From an uncultured Spirochaetaceae bacterium (GTDB taxonomy: Bacteria; Spirochaetota; Spirochaetia; Treponematales; Treponemataceae), in the NCBI GenBank assembly GCA_902789325.1, contig CADANN010000025.1:1-64000 (forward strand): a DNA stretch of 64,000 nt. The letters are read 5' to 3'. The notes below the pieces were generated by a model. That model saw nothing but the letters and a program-made list of their open reading frames with translations. It searched no databases and was not told the DNA's origin. The translations under genes and the position numbers were made by a program. Positions 9,014 through 16,710 of the stretch are shown one piece after another; position 1 is the stretch's first letter, and every line of letters begins with the position of its first letter.

Positions 9014-9084
9014 GTTAGTTTTTACTAACGCGGAGGATAATATAATTAATCAGTTTGTTTGTCAATTAGTTAGTATTTACTAAC
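9014..9084. promoter_or_regulatory. Two metal boxes before the porin-like gene
   Basis: GTTAGTTTTTACTAAC at 9014-9029 and GTTAGTATTTACTAAC at 9069-9084, both perfect dyads, 55 bp apart centre to centre. The gap lies between the AraC gene stop (9091) and the porin start (9001). Confidence 0.85.
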
Positions 9085-9090
9085 ATTAAA

Positions 9091-10065
9091 TTATTTACGC
9101 CAATCTTTTGGTAAAACACCTTCATTCTTTTTAAAAACTTCAGAAAACTTACTTGCATTTGCATAACCGCAGCGACCTGCAATTTCAGTTATTGAAAGTT
9201 CAGTAGACGCAAGGAGATTTTTCGCAAGTTGAAGCCGTGCCTTTGTACGATATTCATTCACTGTAAGTCCATACATTTCCTTAAAAATTTTTTGAAGGGT
9301 TGTGCGATTAAGATTAACCTTACAGGCCAGTTCTTCAATAGAAATTTCTTTTTCCAGATTTGAATTGATAATCCTGCGAACATTTTGAACTTTACGTCCG
9401 GTAGTGCCGCTGAAATATGCATCTGGAGTATCGCTTTTCATTCTTACATCACAACTATCTTTACATCTGAATTTCTGAATCAAAAGAATTATCGCATGAA
9501 CCACGGCAAGCCTCACTGTATATTTTGAAAAGGCTCCAGGCAGTCTGATAGTTTCCAGAAACAATTTTTCTAAAAGTTCACCACAAGGAAATGATACGGC
9601 ACTATCACTCTTTCTAATGTCATTAAAAAAATCAGAACTGCTGAAATCACTGGTTCCAAGAAAATCATTAAGAAAAGAAATTGTATCTTCAGTAAACAGA
9701 ATAATGCTTATGCAGTTCATTCCACTTTTACCAAGCAGAGCTTTTTTTACTCCAGTCTTACAGTTGAAGATCATTACATCGCCTTTTTCTCCGCTGGCAA
9801 CCTGTCTGTTTTGAAGTTCAAATTCACCATGCCCGTCAACAATATACATGATTTCCAGTCCATCAACTTCCTTTTTTTCTGCCTGATAATTTGGACTATA
9901 ACTTTCGAGCTCCGAATAAACTAATTCAATTCCTTTGGCAATATGCAGGTGTTTCATAATGCCTTCACCAATAGGCTCATTCAGCCGATAGATTTCCTCG
10001 CTTTCTCTCTGGCTGATTAAATCCATATATGTCTGAAAAAGTTTTTCTGCCGGCATTTTATTCAT
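9091..10065 (-). CDS. AraC-family transcriptional regulator, PchR/YbtA-like
   Basis: The 324-residue protein has an N-terminal cupin-like sensor region (about 1-220) and a C-terminal double helix-turn-helix (about 230-324) with the AraC second-helix pattern ITEIAGRCGYANASKFSEVFKK. PchR and YbtA, of the same design, sense a ferric siderophore and activate uptake genes. It is divergent from feoA and has a long inverted repeat plus a metal box in the shared promoter. Nearby YbtPQ-like transporters fit a metallophore-sensing role, but this is inference from context. Confidence 0.85.
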   Translation of the reverse strand: MNKMPAEKLFQTYMDLISQRESEEIYRLNEPIGEGIMKHLHIAKGIELVYSELESYSPNYQAEKKEVDGLEIMYIVDGHGEFELQNRQVASGEKGDVMIFNCKTGVKKALLGKSGMNCISIILFTEDTISFLNDFLGTSDFSSSDFFNDIRKSDSAVSFPCGELLEKLFLETIRLPGAFSKYTVRLAVVHAIILLIQKFRCKDSCDVRMKSDTPDAYFSGTTGRKVQNVRRIINSNLEKEISIEELACKVNLNRTTLQKIFKEMYGLTVNEYRTKARLQLAKNLLASTELSITEIAGRCGYANASKFSEVFKKNEGVLPKDWRK

Positions 10066-10076
10066 AATGTCTTCCT

Positions 10077-10152
10077 ATTTTAGTTAGTTGAATATAACAA
10101 TATTTTATAGTAATGTTATTGTCAACTAACTAAAATGTTAGTAAAAACTAAT
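10077..10152. promoter_or_regulatory. Divergent araC/feoA control region: 15-bp-arm inverted repeat plus metal boxes
   Basis: Arms at 10077-10091 and 10122-10136 are perfect complements (ATTTTAGTTAGTTGA). Each arm contains half of a metal box: degenerate boxes read at 10083-10098 and 10115-10130 (GTTATTGTCAACTAAC). A good box, GTTAGTAAAAACTAAT, lies at 10137-10152 just before feoA. Confidence 0.75.
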
Positions 10153-10172
10153 AAAAAGAGGCAAAAGGAAAA

Positions 10173-10397
10173 ATGAAGCTGTCAGAGCTTAAGAAAGAAC
10201 ACAGTGGTGTTATTACCTGTGTAAACGGTGATAGCCGCTTTGTAAGCAGAATTACTTCTATCGGGCTTACACCTGGATGCAAGGTAACAGTTGTTAAGAA
10301 TGAGAAACGTCGTCCTCTGCTAGTTTATTCCAGAGACACAATGATTGCTCTTAACCGTAATGAATGTGCAGATATCGAAGTGGAGGAAGCAGTATGA
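10173..10397 (+). CDS. feoA: FeoA, small SH3-like protein of ferrous iron uptake
   Basis: The 74-residue protein matches FeoA in length and pattern (LKKEHSGVI..., RITSIGLTPGCKVTVV, ...MIALNRNECADIEV). FeoA is a cytoplasmic partner needed for FeoB-driven Fe(II) uptake. A good ribosome site (AAAAGGAAAA) precedes ATG 10173. Its stop codon overlaps the feoB start (ATGA), so the two are translationally coupled. One metal box sits 20 bp upstream. It is the first gene of a four-gene feo operon. Confidence 0.93.
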   Translation: MKLSELKKEHSGVITCVNGDSRFVSRITSIGLTPGCKVTVVKNEKRRPLLVYSRDTMIALNRNECADIEVEEAV

Positions 10398-12418
10398 CAG
10401 ATAATTGCGAAACCGTAATTGCGTTGCTTGGTCAGCCAAACTCTGGAAAATCAACTTTGTTTAATGCCCTTACCGGCTTAAAACAGCATGTCGGTAACTG
10501 GCCTGGAAAAACCGTAGAAAAGAAAGAAGGTTCTTTTGAACACAATGGTAAAAAATATCTTGTTGCTGATCTTCCAGGAACTTACAGCCTCAGTGCAAAC
10601 TCAGATGAAGAAATTATTACACGAGACTATATAGCAAGTGGCAAAGCTGACGTTGTTTGTATTCTTGCAGACAGCTCGCAGCTCGAACGCAGTCTTTATA
10701 TGCTCGCTGATTATGCCGGTATTACCGTTCCTAGCTTCCTTCTTTTGAATCTTAGCGACGTTGCAGCCGAACAGGGCAAACAGATTGATTTTGCCGCATT
10801 AGAAAAAAAACTTGGTATTCCTGTAGTTCTCTTCTCTGCTCCAGACAGAAAACAGTATGACGGATTTTATAAGGCTCTTGAACGTGCTGTTGAAAAAAAG
10901 ACCGTATTGGATTCCTCAGCACTTGATTCAAAATACAGCTCAATTGATGTTTACTCTGAAATCAAATCACTTATTCCTGCAAATGTAATTTCTGGATATT
11001 CAGAAATCTGGCTTGCCGCTAAAGCAATTGAAGGCGATGCGCCGGTAACCGCAAAAATCAAAAATGCACTTATCGGAGAAAAAAGAACTGCCTTTGATGC
11101 TGCAATCGCAAAAATCAAAAATGGAGTGCTTCTTACAGGTGAAAAGAAATTTGCCTGGATCGACGCACTTCTTGATGGCACTGTAAAATCTGAAAAGAAA
11201 ACACGTAAGCTCGGAAAGTTTGACCGCCTGATTACTCACCGCATCTGGGGAAAGCCGGTTGTAGTTCTTACAGTTTTGTTCGGACTTATTGCTTCGTTTA
11301 TCCCTGCCCTTCCGTTTATGGGAATTGGTAGCGCTGTAGGAGCACTTGCTGGCCCGGTAAGTTCTGCTTTGACCGGAGCTGGCTGCCCTGCATTCATAAT
11401 TGCGATTCTTTGTGATGTTCTTATCAACTCACTCAGCTTTATCTTTAAGATGCTGGGCTTTGTATTCGGTGTAACACTTGTATTTGGATTACTCGAAGAA
11501 GTCGGCGTTATGGCCCGAATCTCTTATGTATTCGACAACACAATGTCTAAACTGGGACTTCAGGGAAAATCAGTTATGCCATTCCTTGTAAGCTTTGGTT
11601 GTACAATGGGTGGTGCCGCAGGTGCCCGCGTAATTGATAACTGGGGCCAAAAAGTTTTGACTATAGCACTTGCCTGGGCAATTCCTTGTGGTGCAGCTTG
11701 GGCCGTTGTTCCAATGCTTTCTACTGTATGGTTTGGCGCCGGAGCTCCACTTGTAATTGTTGCAATTCTTGCAGTGATGGTTCTTCATATGTGTATTACT
11801 TCAAAAGTATTCGGCCGTAAACTTGTAAAAAAAGAAGACCGCTGTGGTATGATTATGGAACTTCCTCCTTATCACAAGCCACGCTGGGGAAGCCTTTTCC
11901 GCTATGTACTTGGCCGCACAAAAGATACCTTCTTCCGCGTACTCAAAGTAATTCTTTTGGTTTCTTTTGTGTTCTGGCTGCTTACTTATACAAGCTCAGG
12001 TAAAATGGACAATTCCATAATGTATAAGATTGGTCAGGCAATTGAACCAGTTACTAAGATTTTTGGTCTTGGCTGGAAAACCTTTATGGCCTTTATCGTA
12101 TCTTCTCTCGGTAAGGAAGGGGCCATCGGTGTTCTCTCTACAATCTTTACAGATCACAGTATGCTAACGGTCGGTAGTACAGTTAGCGGTGGTGCCGTTG
12201 CAAACATCAACGAGCTGCTTGTTGCAAATGTTGCAAAGCCTGAAGCACTGGCCTTCATTTTTGCAATTACTTTCAATATGCCATGTATCGTTGCACTTGC
12301 CGCAACTTATCAGGAAACACACTCTGCAAAGTGGACAACTCTGATTGCGCTTTATTACACATTCGGTGCACTCCTTATTGCGTGTGTTGCTTATCACATT
12401 GGGCTTTTGATTTGGTAA
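10394..12418 (+). CDS. feoB: FeoB, ferrous iron transporter (first of two)
   Basis: The 674-residue protein has an N-terminal G-protein domain with G1 GQPNSGKS (13-20), DLPG (59-62) and NLSD as the guanine motif, a helical GDI-like middle, and then two Gate-type membrane halves from about residue 290. The conserved GCTMGGAAGARV and IPCGAAWA segments of the FeoB pore are present. FeoB moves Fe(II) across the inner membrane. The start is ATG 10394, overlapping the feoA stop; an ATG at 10364 lies inside feoA and is rejected. It is shorter than the FeoB at 47858 and lacks that protein's acidic loop. Confidence 0.95.
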   Translation: MTDNCETVIALLGQPNSGKSTLFNALTGLKQHVGNWPGKTVEKKEGSFEHNGKKYLVADLPGTYSLSANSDEEIITRDYIASGKADVVCILADSSQLERSLYMLADYAGITVPSFLLLNLSDVAAEQGKQIDFAALEKKLGIPVVLFSAPDRKQYDGFYKALERAVEKKTVLDSSALDSKYSSIDVYSEIKSLIPANVISGYSEIWLAAKAIEGDAPVTAKIKNALIGEKRTAFDAAIAKIKNGVLLTGEKKFAWIDALLDGTVKSEKKTRKLGKFDRLITHRIWGKPVVVLTVLFGLIASFIPALPFMGIGSAVGALAGPVSSALTGAGCPAFIIAILCDVLINSLSFIFKMLGFVFGVTLVFGLLEEVGVMARISYVFDNTMSKLGLQGKSVMPFLVSFGCTMGGAAGARVIDNWGQKVLTIALAWAIPCGAAWAVVPMLSTVWFGAGAPLVIVAILAVMVLHMCITSKVFGRKLVKKEDRCGMIMELPPYHKPRWGSLFRYVLGRTKDTFFRVLKVILLVSFVFWLLTYTSSGKMDNSIMYKIGQAIEPVTKIFGLGWKTFMAFIVSSLGKEGAIGVLSTIFTDHSMLTVGSTVSGGAVANINELLVANVAKPEALAFIFAITFNMPCIVALAATYQETHSAKWTTLIALYYTFGALLIACVAYHIGLLIW

Positions 12419-12419
12419 T

Positions 12420-12740
12420 ATGGAAAAACTGTTATCTTTACTAACAGATGGTCGCTCCAGAACAATTGAAATGTTGGCAGAAGAACTGCATACTACAAGT
12501 GATGACGTTCTGCGCAAAATCGATTTTCTGGAACGATCAAAAATCATCCGCCGCGTCGCGACCTCATATCCACAAAATGAGACTCTGCTCACGGCGGGTA
12601 AAAATCCAGTGCCAGTCTGCTCAGGACACTGCACGTCCTGCTCCGGCTGCTCACACGGAAAGGGAAAATCACACTGCGATTCCTGCATGCCAAAAGGCGG
12701 CTTTAAGAATATGGGAATCATGTGGGAGGTTATAAAATAA
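12420..12740 (+). CDS. FeoC-like winged-helix protein with a Cys-rich tail
   Basis: The 106-residue protein starts one base after the feoB stop. Residues 1-55 form a predicted winged helix (IEMLAEELHTTSDDVLRKIDFLERSKIIRRV). Residues about 66-88 hold six Cys and two His (CSGHCTSCSGC...HCDSC), a plausible Fe-S or metal site. FeoC of enterobacteria is a small winged-helix protein with clustered Cys that modulates FeoB, so position and design agree. The sequence is too divergent to be sure that it is FeoC itself. Confidence 0.72.
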   Translation: MEKLLSLLTDGRSRTIEMLAEELHTTSDDVLRKIDFLERSKIIRRVATSYPQNETLLTAGKNPVPVCSGHCTSCSGCSHGKGKSHCDSCMPKGGFKNMGIMWEVIK

Positions 12741-12741
12741 T

Positions 12742-13107
12742 ATGGGAACAATAGCAATTCTATTTGTCTTAGCAATCATCGTAGTCTGCGCAATTCTCAG
12801 CATCAGAAAAAGAATTAAATACGGCTCTTCCTGCTGCGGAACACACGACGCGGCTCCAAAGAAAATCAAAGTGAAAGATAAAAACAAAGCCCACTACCCT
12901 TACACATACACACTCACTGTAGACGGCATGCACTGTTCAAACTGCGCCCGCCGCGTAGAAAATGCACTGAATGCAAAAGAAGGTGTGTGGGCCAGTGTGA
13001 AGCTTGAAAATAATACAGTACTTGTACGTTCAAAAAGTCAGCTGGAATGGGCGGAATTATCCAAAACTATCAATGACGCAGGCTACACTCTTATAGAACT
13101 AGTTTAG
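12742..13107 (+). CDS. Small membrane protein: FeoB-associated Cys-rich segment fused to a heavy-metal (HMA) domain
   Basis: The 121-residue protein starts with one membrane helix and a CC pair (GSSCCG at about 30-35). Its start resembles the FeoB-associated Cys-rich protein at 47548 (both begin MGT followed by a helix and a Cys cluster). After a Lys-rich linker, residues about 53-120 form an HMA domain with the metal motif MHCSNC. HMA domains pass Cu(I), Zn or similar ions between proteins. It is the last gene of the first feo operon and overlaps the convergent mazF stop by 4 bp. The fusion suggests metal handling at the FeoB exit, but the metal is not known. Confidence 0.75.
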   Translation: MGTIAILFVLAIIVVCAILSIRKRIKYGSSCCGTHDAAPKKIKVKDKNKAHYPYTYTLTVDGMHCSNCARRVENALNAKEGVWASVKLENNTVLVRSKSQLEWAELSKTINDAGYTLIELV

Positions 13108-13442
13108 TTTTCTAGAACCCAGGAAATCTCTTCGTATATTTCATCCAATAAATCTGATGATAATTTTGAATTCTTTTCCAGTAGTGCCTGTTTATCAACC
13201 GTTGTAATCTGGGCACACAAGGCAACAGAATCTTTTGAAAGTTTTGATTCAGATTTATTGAGAAAGACATTTCCCTTGTAGTCGGCTAATCTGCAGTTTG
13301 TTGTTACCGGAATTACAATTGTTGTATTTAGTTCGCTCTTATTTAGTTCATTATTCTGTACAATAATCCCCGGTCTTACAAATGCAGGTGTACTTCCACG
13401 GGGCTCTTGAAAATCCACCCACCATATTTCACCATTCATCAT
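13104..13442 (-). CDS. mazF: MazF/PemK-family toxin (endoribonuclease)
   Basis: The 112-residue protein fits MazF: it opens with GEIWWVDF and has RPGIIVQN, a TTIVIPVTT core strand and a final helix. MazF toxins cut single-stranded mRNA. It follows and overlaps the XRE gene at 13429-13983 by 14 bp, so that gene is the likely antitoxin. Two Met codons open the frame (13442 and 13439); either could serve with the upstream GGGAGA site. It is convergent with the feo operon. Confidence 0.85.
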   Translation of the reverse strand: MMNGEIWWVDFQEPRGSTPAFVRPGIIVQNNELNKSELNTTIVIPVTTNCRLADYKGNVFLNKSESKLSKDSVALCAQITTVDKQALLEKNSKLSSDLLDEIYEEISWVLEN

Positions 13443-13983
13443 TTTTCAAAATCTCCCTTATGGTAGCAAGACTACTTTTACGTTGCTTTTGCACTTCCTC
13501 GTTATTCAAATATTGATTATATGTCGCATCTGGAATCTTTTTTATTTTTTTCGTTTTTATAACAGGAGAATCTGTAACGCAAGTTTGTTTCTCAATAATA
13601 TTGGCAAGTCTGGACATTAAAGAAATCTGTTCGTTCAATTTTAGCAATGGAATGAGTCTGACTAATTCTGATAATAAAGTTTTTGAGTTTGAAGTTTCGG
13701 GTGATTCGCCATAAGAAACAGATGGAGAAGCAACACTCAAACAAGCAGATGATTCAGAAGTATATGGATATTCCACCTTCTCATCTTCTTTTCTAACCGG
13801 ACTTAAAAATAGGTCTGCCGAAACCTTATATAATTCGCATAGTTTTTTAATATTCTTAAGAGAAGGTTCAGCCGTTCCGCTTTCGTATTTGTTATACATC
13901 TGTCTTGAAATTTCAAGATATGCAGCCACGGCACTTTGAGAATAATTATTCTTGTTTCGTAATGAACGAAGAATCTCTTTCAT
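13429..13983 (-). CDS. XRE-family HTH protein, likely antitoxin to MazF
   Basis: The 184-residue protein has a Cro/C1-type helix-turn-helix at residues about 8-62 (QSAVAAYLEISRQMYNKYES), a Ser-rich linker, and a C-terminal part (about 105-184) that may wrap the toxin. Most mazF genes pair with a small AbrB- or Phd-like antitoxin; pairing with a long XRE protein is less usual. It should repress its own operon. The leader carries no GTTAGT box but four 34-bp palindromes lie 128-394 bp upstream. Confidence 0.78.
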   Translation of the reverse strand: MKEILRSLRNKNNYSQSAVAAYLEISRQMYNKYESGTAEPSLKNIKKLCELYKVSADLFLSPVRKEDEKVEYPYTSESSACLSVASPSVSYGESPETSNSKTLLSELVRLIPLLKLNEQISLMSRLANIIEKQTCVTDSPVIKTKKIKKIPDATYNQYLNNEEVQKQRKSSLATIREILKNDEW

Positions 13984-14110
13984 GACTTAAATTATAGATG
14001 AGAAATATTTTACTGTCAATTTATATTTGTCATTATATGTGTAATTTACGTTTACACTTTTTATTTTTTAAAAAGTCATCAAACAAAAAAGATATTTTCG
14101 ATAAATTTTT

Positions 14111-14208
14111 CCTACAAAAATTAAAAAATGTCTGTTTTTGTAGGAAGCTTTTGATGATATAAATTATGATTTTACCTACAAAATTGCGAAAAATGCGGCT
14201 TTTATAGG
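14111..14208. repeat. Palindrome pair 1: two 34-bp CCTACAAAA...TTTTGTAGG elements, 64 bp apart
   Basis: Elements at 14111-14144 (perfect 10-bp arms CCTACAAAAA) and 14175-14208 (one arm mismatch). Each is exactly 34 bp with a different core, and exactly 30 bp separates them. The same arrangement recurs at 14280-14377. Confidence 0.85.
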
Positions 14209-14279
14209 TATTTTTTTTCTTAAAATGCCAGATTCTGGTTGTTGTGAAGACACTTTCACTGAAAATTTGTGTAATTTTT

Positions 14280-14377
14280 CCTACAAAAACCTGAAAAATC
14301 CTTATTTTGTAGGAAATCTTTTGAGAAATGAGCTGCTTTCTAACCTACAAAAATTGGGATCTTTGCATTTTTGCAGG
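14280..14377. repeat. Palindrome pair 2: two 34-bp CCTACAAAA...TTTTGTAGG elements, 64 bp apart
   Basis: Elements at 14280-14313 and 14344-14377, again exactly 34 bp each with a 30-bp spacer. The spacer starts like that of pair 1 (AAnCTTTTGA), so the two pairs look like an old 98-bp duplication, offset 169 bp. Confidence 0.85.
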
Positions 14378-14525
14378 TATTCTGGCGGAATAGCATTAAT
14401 TTCACGCGCAAGGGCATGGAGCAACCGAGCTGCCGTAGGCTGCGAAGGGCCACTGGACTGAGGAATGAACGAAGTGAATGACGAGGGAAGCGGCTGAAGC
14501 GCCAGCGGAATTGCGGAACGACCGA

Positions 14526-14546
14526 CCGGCCGCCATAGGCGGCCGG
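14526..14546 (-). terminator. Strong GC hairpin after the MATE gene
   Basis: CCGGCCGCC and GGCGGCCGG pair around ATA, 17 bp after the MATE stop codon. No clear T-run follows on the minus strand, so it may be a stabilising hairpin rather than a true intrinsic terminator. Confidence 0.5.
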
Positions 14547-14562
14547 ATGCGCCCTAATAATT

Positions 14563-15873
14563 TTAATTTTTCTTAAAGCCTGCAAATGCTTTTATCATCA
14601 GAATAATTGCAAGAACGAGGACAACCAGGTCTGTGATCAGCTGTGCATAGAACACACCACTTACTCCAAGACCGCCAAGGTGTGGAAGAATCACAACGAG
14701 TGGAAGGAAGAGAACAAGCTGTCTTGCGAGGGCGAGAACAGAAGCTCCGCCGGCCTTACCAATTGCCTGGAAGAAGGTAATCGAAAGAATCAGAACACCG
14801 TAGCAGATGTAGGCGCCGAAAATTACACGGAGCATTGGAGCACCGGTCTGAACGATAGCGGCATCTGTAATGAACATTGAAAGCATTTTTACCGGGAAGC
14901 ACATAATCGGAACGTAGAAGAGAAGAGCTACAACAGTTGCCGAAATCATAAAGGTGCGGGTGAAGGCTCCAACGCGGCCAAAAAGTTTTGCACCGTAGTT
15001 TGTACCGATTGCAGGCTGGAAGCCCTGACTGATTCCCCAAAGTGGAATAAAGGCAAAGGCCTGAAGGCTGAGGGCTGCACCCAAAATTGTCTGCCATTCA
15101 CTGCCGCCCCACTTTGCTGCTGTATTATAAAGGATTGTCTGCTGAACCATAGACATAACCTGCATAAGCATGGCAGAAACGCCTACGCTCAAAACAGGCT
15201 TTACAAGCTTGCCTTCGAAACGAACTTTGTGAATGCGGACTGTATCGCTCTTCTTAATGAAATAGAAGAAAGACATGCACATCAAAACAAACTGAGAAAT
15301 GATTGTTGCAAAGGCTGCTCCAAGAACACCGTTTCCTTCGCCAAATACCTTAATGAGAATCGGATCGAGGATAATGTTGAGGATGGCGCTGGTTGCCATA
15401 ATAATCATTGCCTTTTTGAGTTTGCCTTCGCCGCGCATAATCATGTTTGTTGACTGGCCGAGGTTTACAAAAAGTGAACCGCAGAATACGACTCTCAGGT
15501 AGCGAACTGCCTGATCAAGAACTTCGCCTTCTGCTCCGGCAAGTGTCAAAAGCTGACGTGTAAAAATCAAACCGATTACAATTACAATTGTAGAAAGAAG
15601 TGTTACAAAAGAAATAAGATTTCCCATTATGCGGTCAACGGTATCTTTATCGCGTTCACCGATTGCACGGGAAAGAACAGAAGCAGAGCCCTGCCCTATC
15701 AAAGTTGCAATTCCGCTATTAATGAGAGTAAAAGGATATGAAACTTTTACTGCAGTCATTGCAACCGGGCCAACCATCTGACCTACGAAAACGGCATCCA
15801 TAAAGTTATAGAGCCCAATAACAACCATACCGAGCACAGCCGGTACACTCAGAGTGAGCATTGTCTTAAACAC
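14563..15873 (-). CDS. MATE-family multidrug/metabolite efflux protein
   Basis: The 436-residue protein has the twelve-helix pattern of MATE transporters, which export organic cations or metabolites with Na+ or H+. The start is a GTG at 15873 (FKTMLTLSVPAVLGMVVIGLYNFMD), with no strong ribosome site. An in-frame TAG lies nine codons upstream, so the N-terminus is slightly short for the family. An inverted repeat with 11-bp arms (AAATTGCAGAA) lies just upstream at about 15900-15931. It is divergent from the Mn riboswitch and mntP. Confidence 0.87.
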   Translation of the reverse strand: MFKTMLTLSVPAVLGMVVIGLYNFMDAVFVGQMVGPVAMTAVKVSYPFTLINSGIATLIGQGSASVLSRAIGERDKDTVDRIMGNLISFVTLLSTIVIVIGLIFTRQLLTLAGAEGEVLDQAVRYLRVVFCGSLFVNLGQSTNMIMRGEGKLKKAMIIMATSAILNIILDPILIKVFGEGNGVLGAAFATIISQFVLMCMSFFYFIKKSDTVRIHKVRFEGKLVKPVLSVGVSAMLMQVMSMVQQTILYNTAAKWGGSEWQTILGAALSLQAFAFIPLWGISQGFQPAIGTNYGAKLFGRVGAFTRTFMISATVVALLFYVPIMCFPVKMLSMFITDAAIVQTGAPMLRVIFGAYICYGVLILSITFFQAIGKAGGASVLALARQLVLFLPLVVILPHLGGLGVSGVFYAQLITDLVVLVLAIILMIKAFAGFKKN

Positions 15874-15899
15874 ATTTCCGCAATTGTAGGCACTACTCT

Positions 15900-15931
15900 A
15901 AATTGCAGAAAAGGCTCTATTCTGCAATTTA
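15900..15931. promoter_or_regulatory. Inverted repeat with 11-bp arms in the MATE/mntP divergent region
   Basis: AAATTGCAGAA and TTCTGCAATTT are perfect complements around a 10-base loop. It could be an operator for the MATE gene or a transcript hairpin; no runs of T follow. Confidence 0.5.
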
Positions 15932-16002
15932 CTTTTTATAAAATGTTGACCTGCTTATTGATTTTTGCGATAATCTAAAAAACATTTTCTAAATCACTTC
16001 CA

Positions 16003-16083
16003 TGGGGGAGTAGCGAGCGCCATGTGCGTGACAAGTCAACATACTGGTGAAAACCTGGCTTGTGTTAAATTGCGAGACTCATG
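16003..16083 (+). promoter_or_regulatory. Mn2+ riboswitch (yybP-ykoY class) before mntP
   Basis: The leader shows the class's two conserved internal-loop strands: GGGGAGTAGCGAGCGC at 16005-16020 near the 5' side and a GCGAGACTC at 16072-16080 near the 3' side, with a variable hairpin between. These two segments dock to form the Mn2+ site in known yybP-ykoY RNAs. The downstream gene is the Mn exporter mntP, a classic target turned on by high Mn. The reading combines the visible motif and the known gene link. Confidence 0.88.
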
Positions 16084-16099
16084 ATTAAGGACTCTTACT

Positions 16100-16696
16100 A
16101 TGGAATGGAATCTTATCTTTTTTGTAAACAGCGTTCTGCTTGGCGTTGGTCTTGCCATGGACGCCTTCTCAGTTTCAATCGCAAATGCTTTAAGTGAATC
16201 CCAGATGAAAAAAAGCCGCATGTGTTTTATTGCCGGCGTTTATGCTTTTTTCCAGTTCGCCATGCCTATGATCGGCTGGATCTGCGTTCACACGATTGTT
16301 GAATATTTTTCAAAGTTTGAAGCTTTTATTCCCTGGATTGCCCTGGCCCTGCTTTTGTGGATTGGCGGCAAGATGATTTGGGAAGCGGTGCACTGTGACT
16401 GTAAAAACGAAGAATCAAATGATTGTGTAAAGCTCACTTTTGCAACTCTGATGATTCAGGGCGTTGCAACTTCGATTGATGCACTTTCTGTCGGTTTTAC
16501 AATTGCTGATTATGGCTTTCTGATGGCTCTGGTTGCCTCACTGATTATTGCCGGTGTAACCTTCATAATCTGTATGACAGGTCTTTTGATTGGCAAAAAA
16601 GCTGGCGACAAACTCGGTGCAAAAGCAACACTTTTTGGTGGTCTCATCCTTGTGGGTATTGGTATTGAGATTTTCGTGAAGGGTGTGTTCTTTTAA
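16100..16696 (+). CDS. mntP: MntP, manganese efflux pump
   Basis: The 198-residue protein has six hydrophobic segments in two repeats, with the conserved acidic motifs LAMDAFSVS (helix 1) and ATSIDALSVG (helix 4) of MntP. MntP expels Mn(II) from the cytoplasm. A yybP-ykoY riboswitch lies in its leader, so it should be induced by Mn. The start is ATG 16100; no GTTAGT box is near, so Mn export is controlled apart from the iron-type regulon. Confidence 0.93.
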   Translation: MEWNLIFFVNSVLLGVGLAMDAFSVSIANALSESQMKKSRMCFIAGVYAFFQFAMPMIGWICVHTIVEYFSKFEAFIPWIALALLLWIGGKMIWEAVHCDCKNEESNDCVKLTFATLMIQGVATSIDALSVGFTIADYGFLMALVASLIIAGVTFIICMTGLLIGKKAGDKLGAKATLFGGLILVGIGIEIFVKGVFF

Positions 16697-16710
16697 TAAA
16701 AATGTCAAAA

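Larger units (their letters stand above)
13984..14562. other. 579-bp non-coding stretch: AT-rich palindrome block then a GC-rich block
   Basis: No gene is supported here. The first part (about 13984-14390) is very AT-rich and holds four 34-bp palindromes. The second part (about 14400-14550) is markedly GC-rich, with short imperfect inverted repeats (GAACGAAGTGAATGACGAGG, GCGGCTGAAGCGCCAGCGG) and ends in a strong hairpin at 14526-14546. Confidence 0.8.

Noticed and set aside
12164-12775. A 203-codon open frame on the minus strand
   Set aside because: It is antisense to the 3' end of feoB and the FeoC-like gene and shows no domain or ribosome site.
14111-14377. The 34-bp repeats as a CRISPR array
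   Set aside because: Only four units, cores differ, spacers are 30, 71 and 30 bp, and each unit is itself a palindrome with no cas genes near. The repeats are conserved at their ends, not throughout.
14400-14555. The GC-rich block as a tRNA or rRNA fragment
   Set aside because: No cloverleaf, anticodon arm or CCA end can be drawn, and no rRNA motif is recognised.
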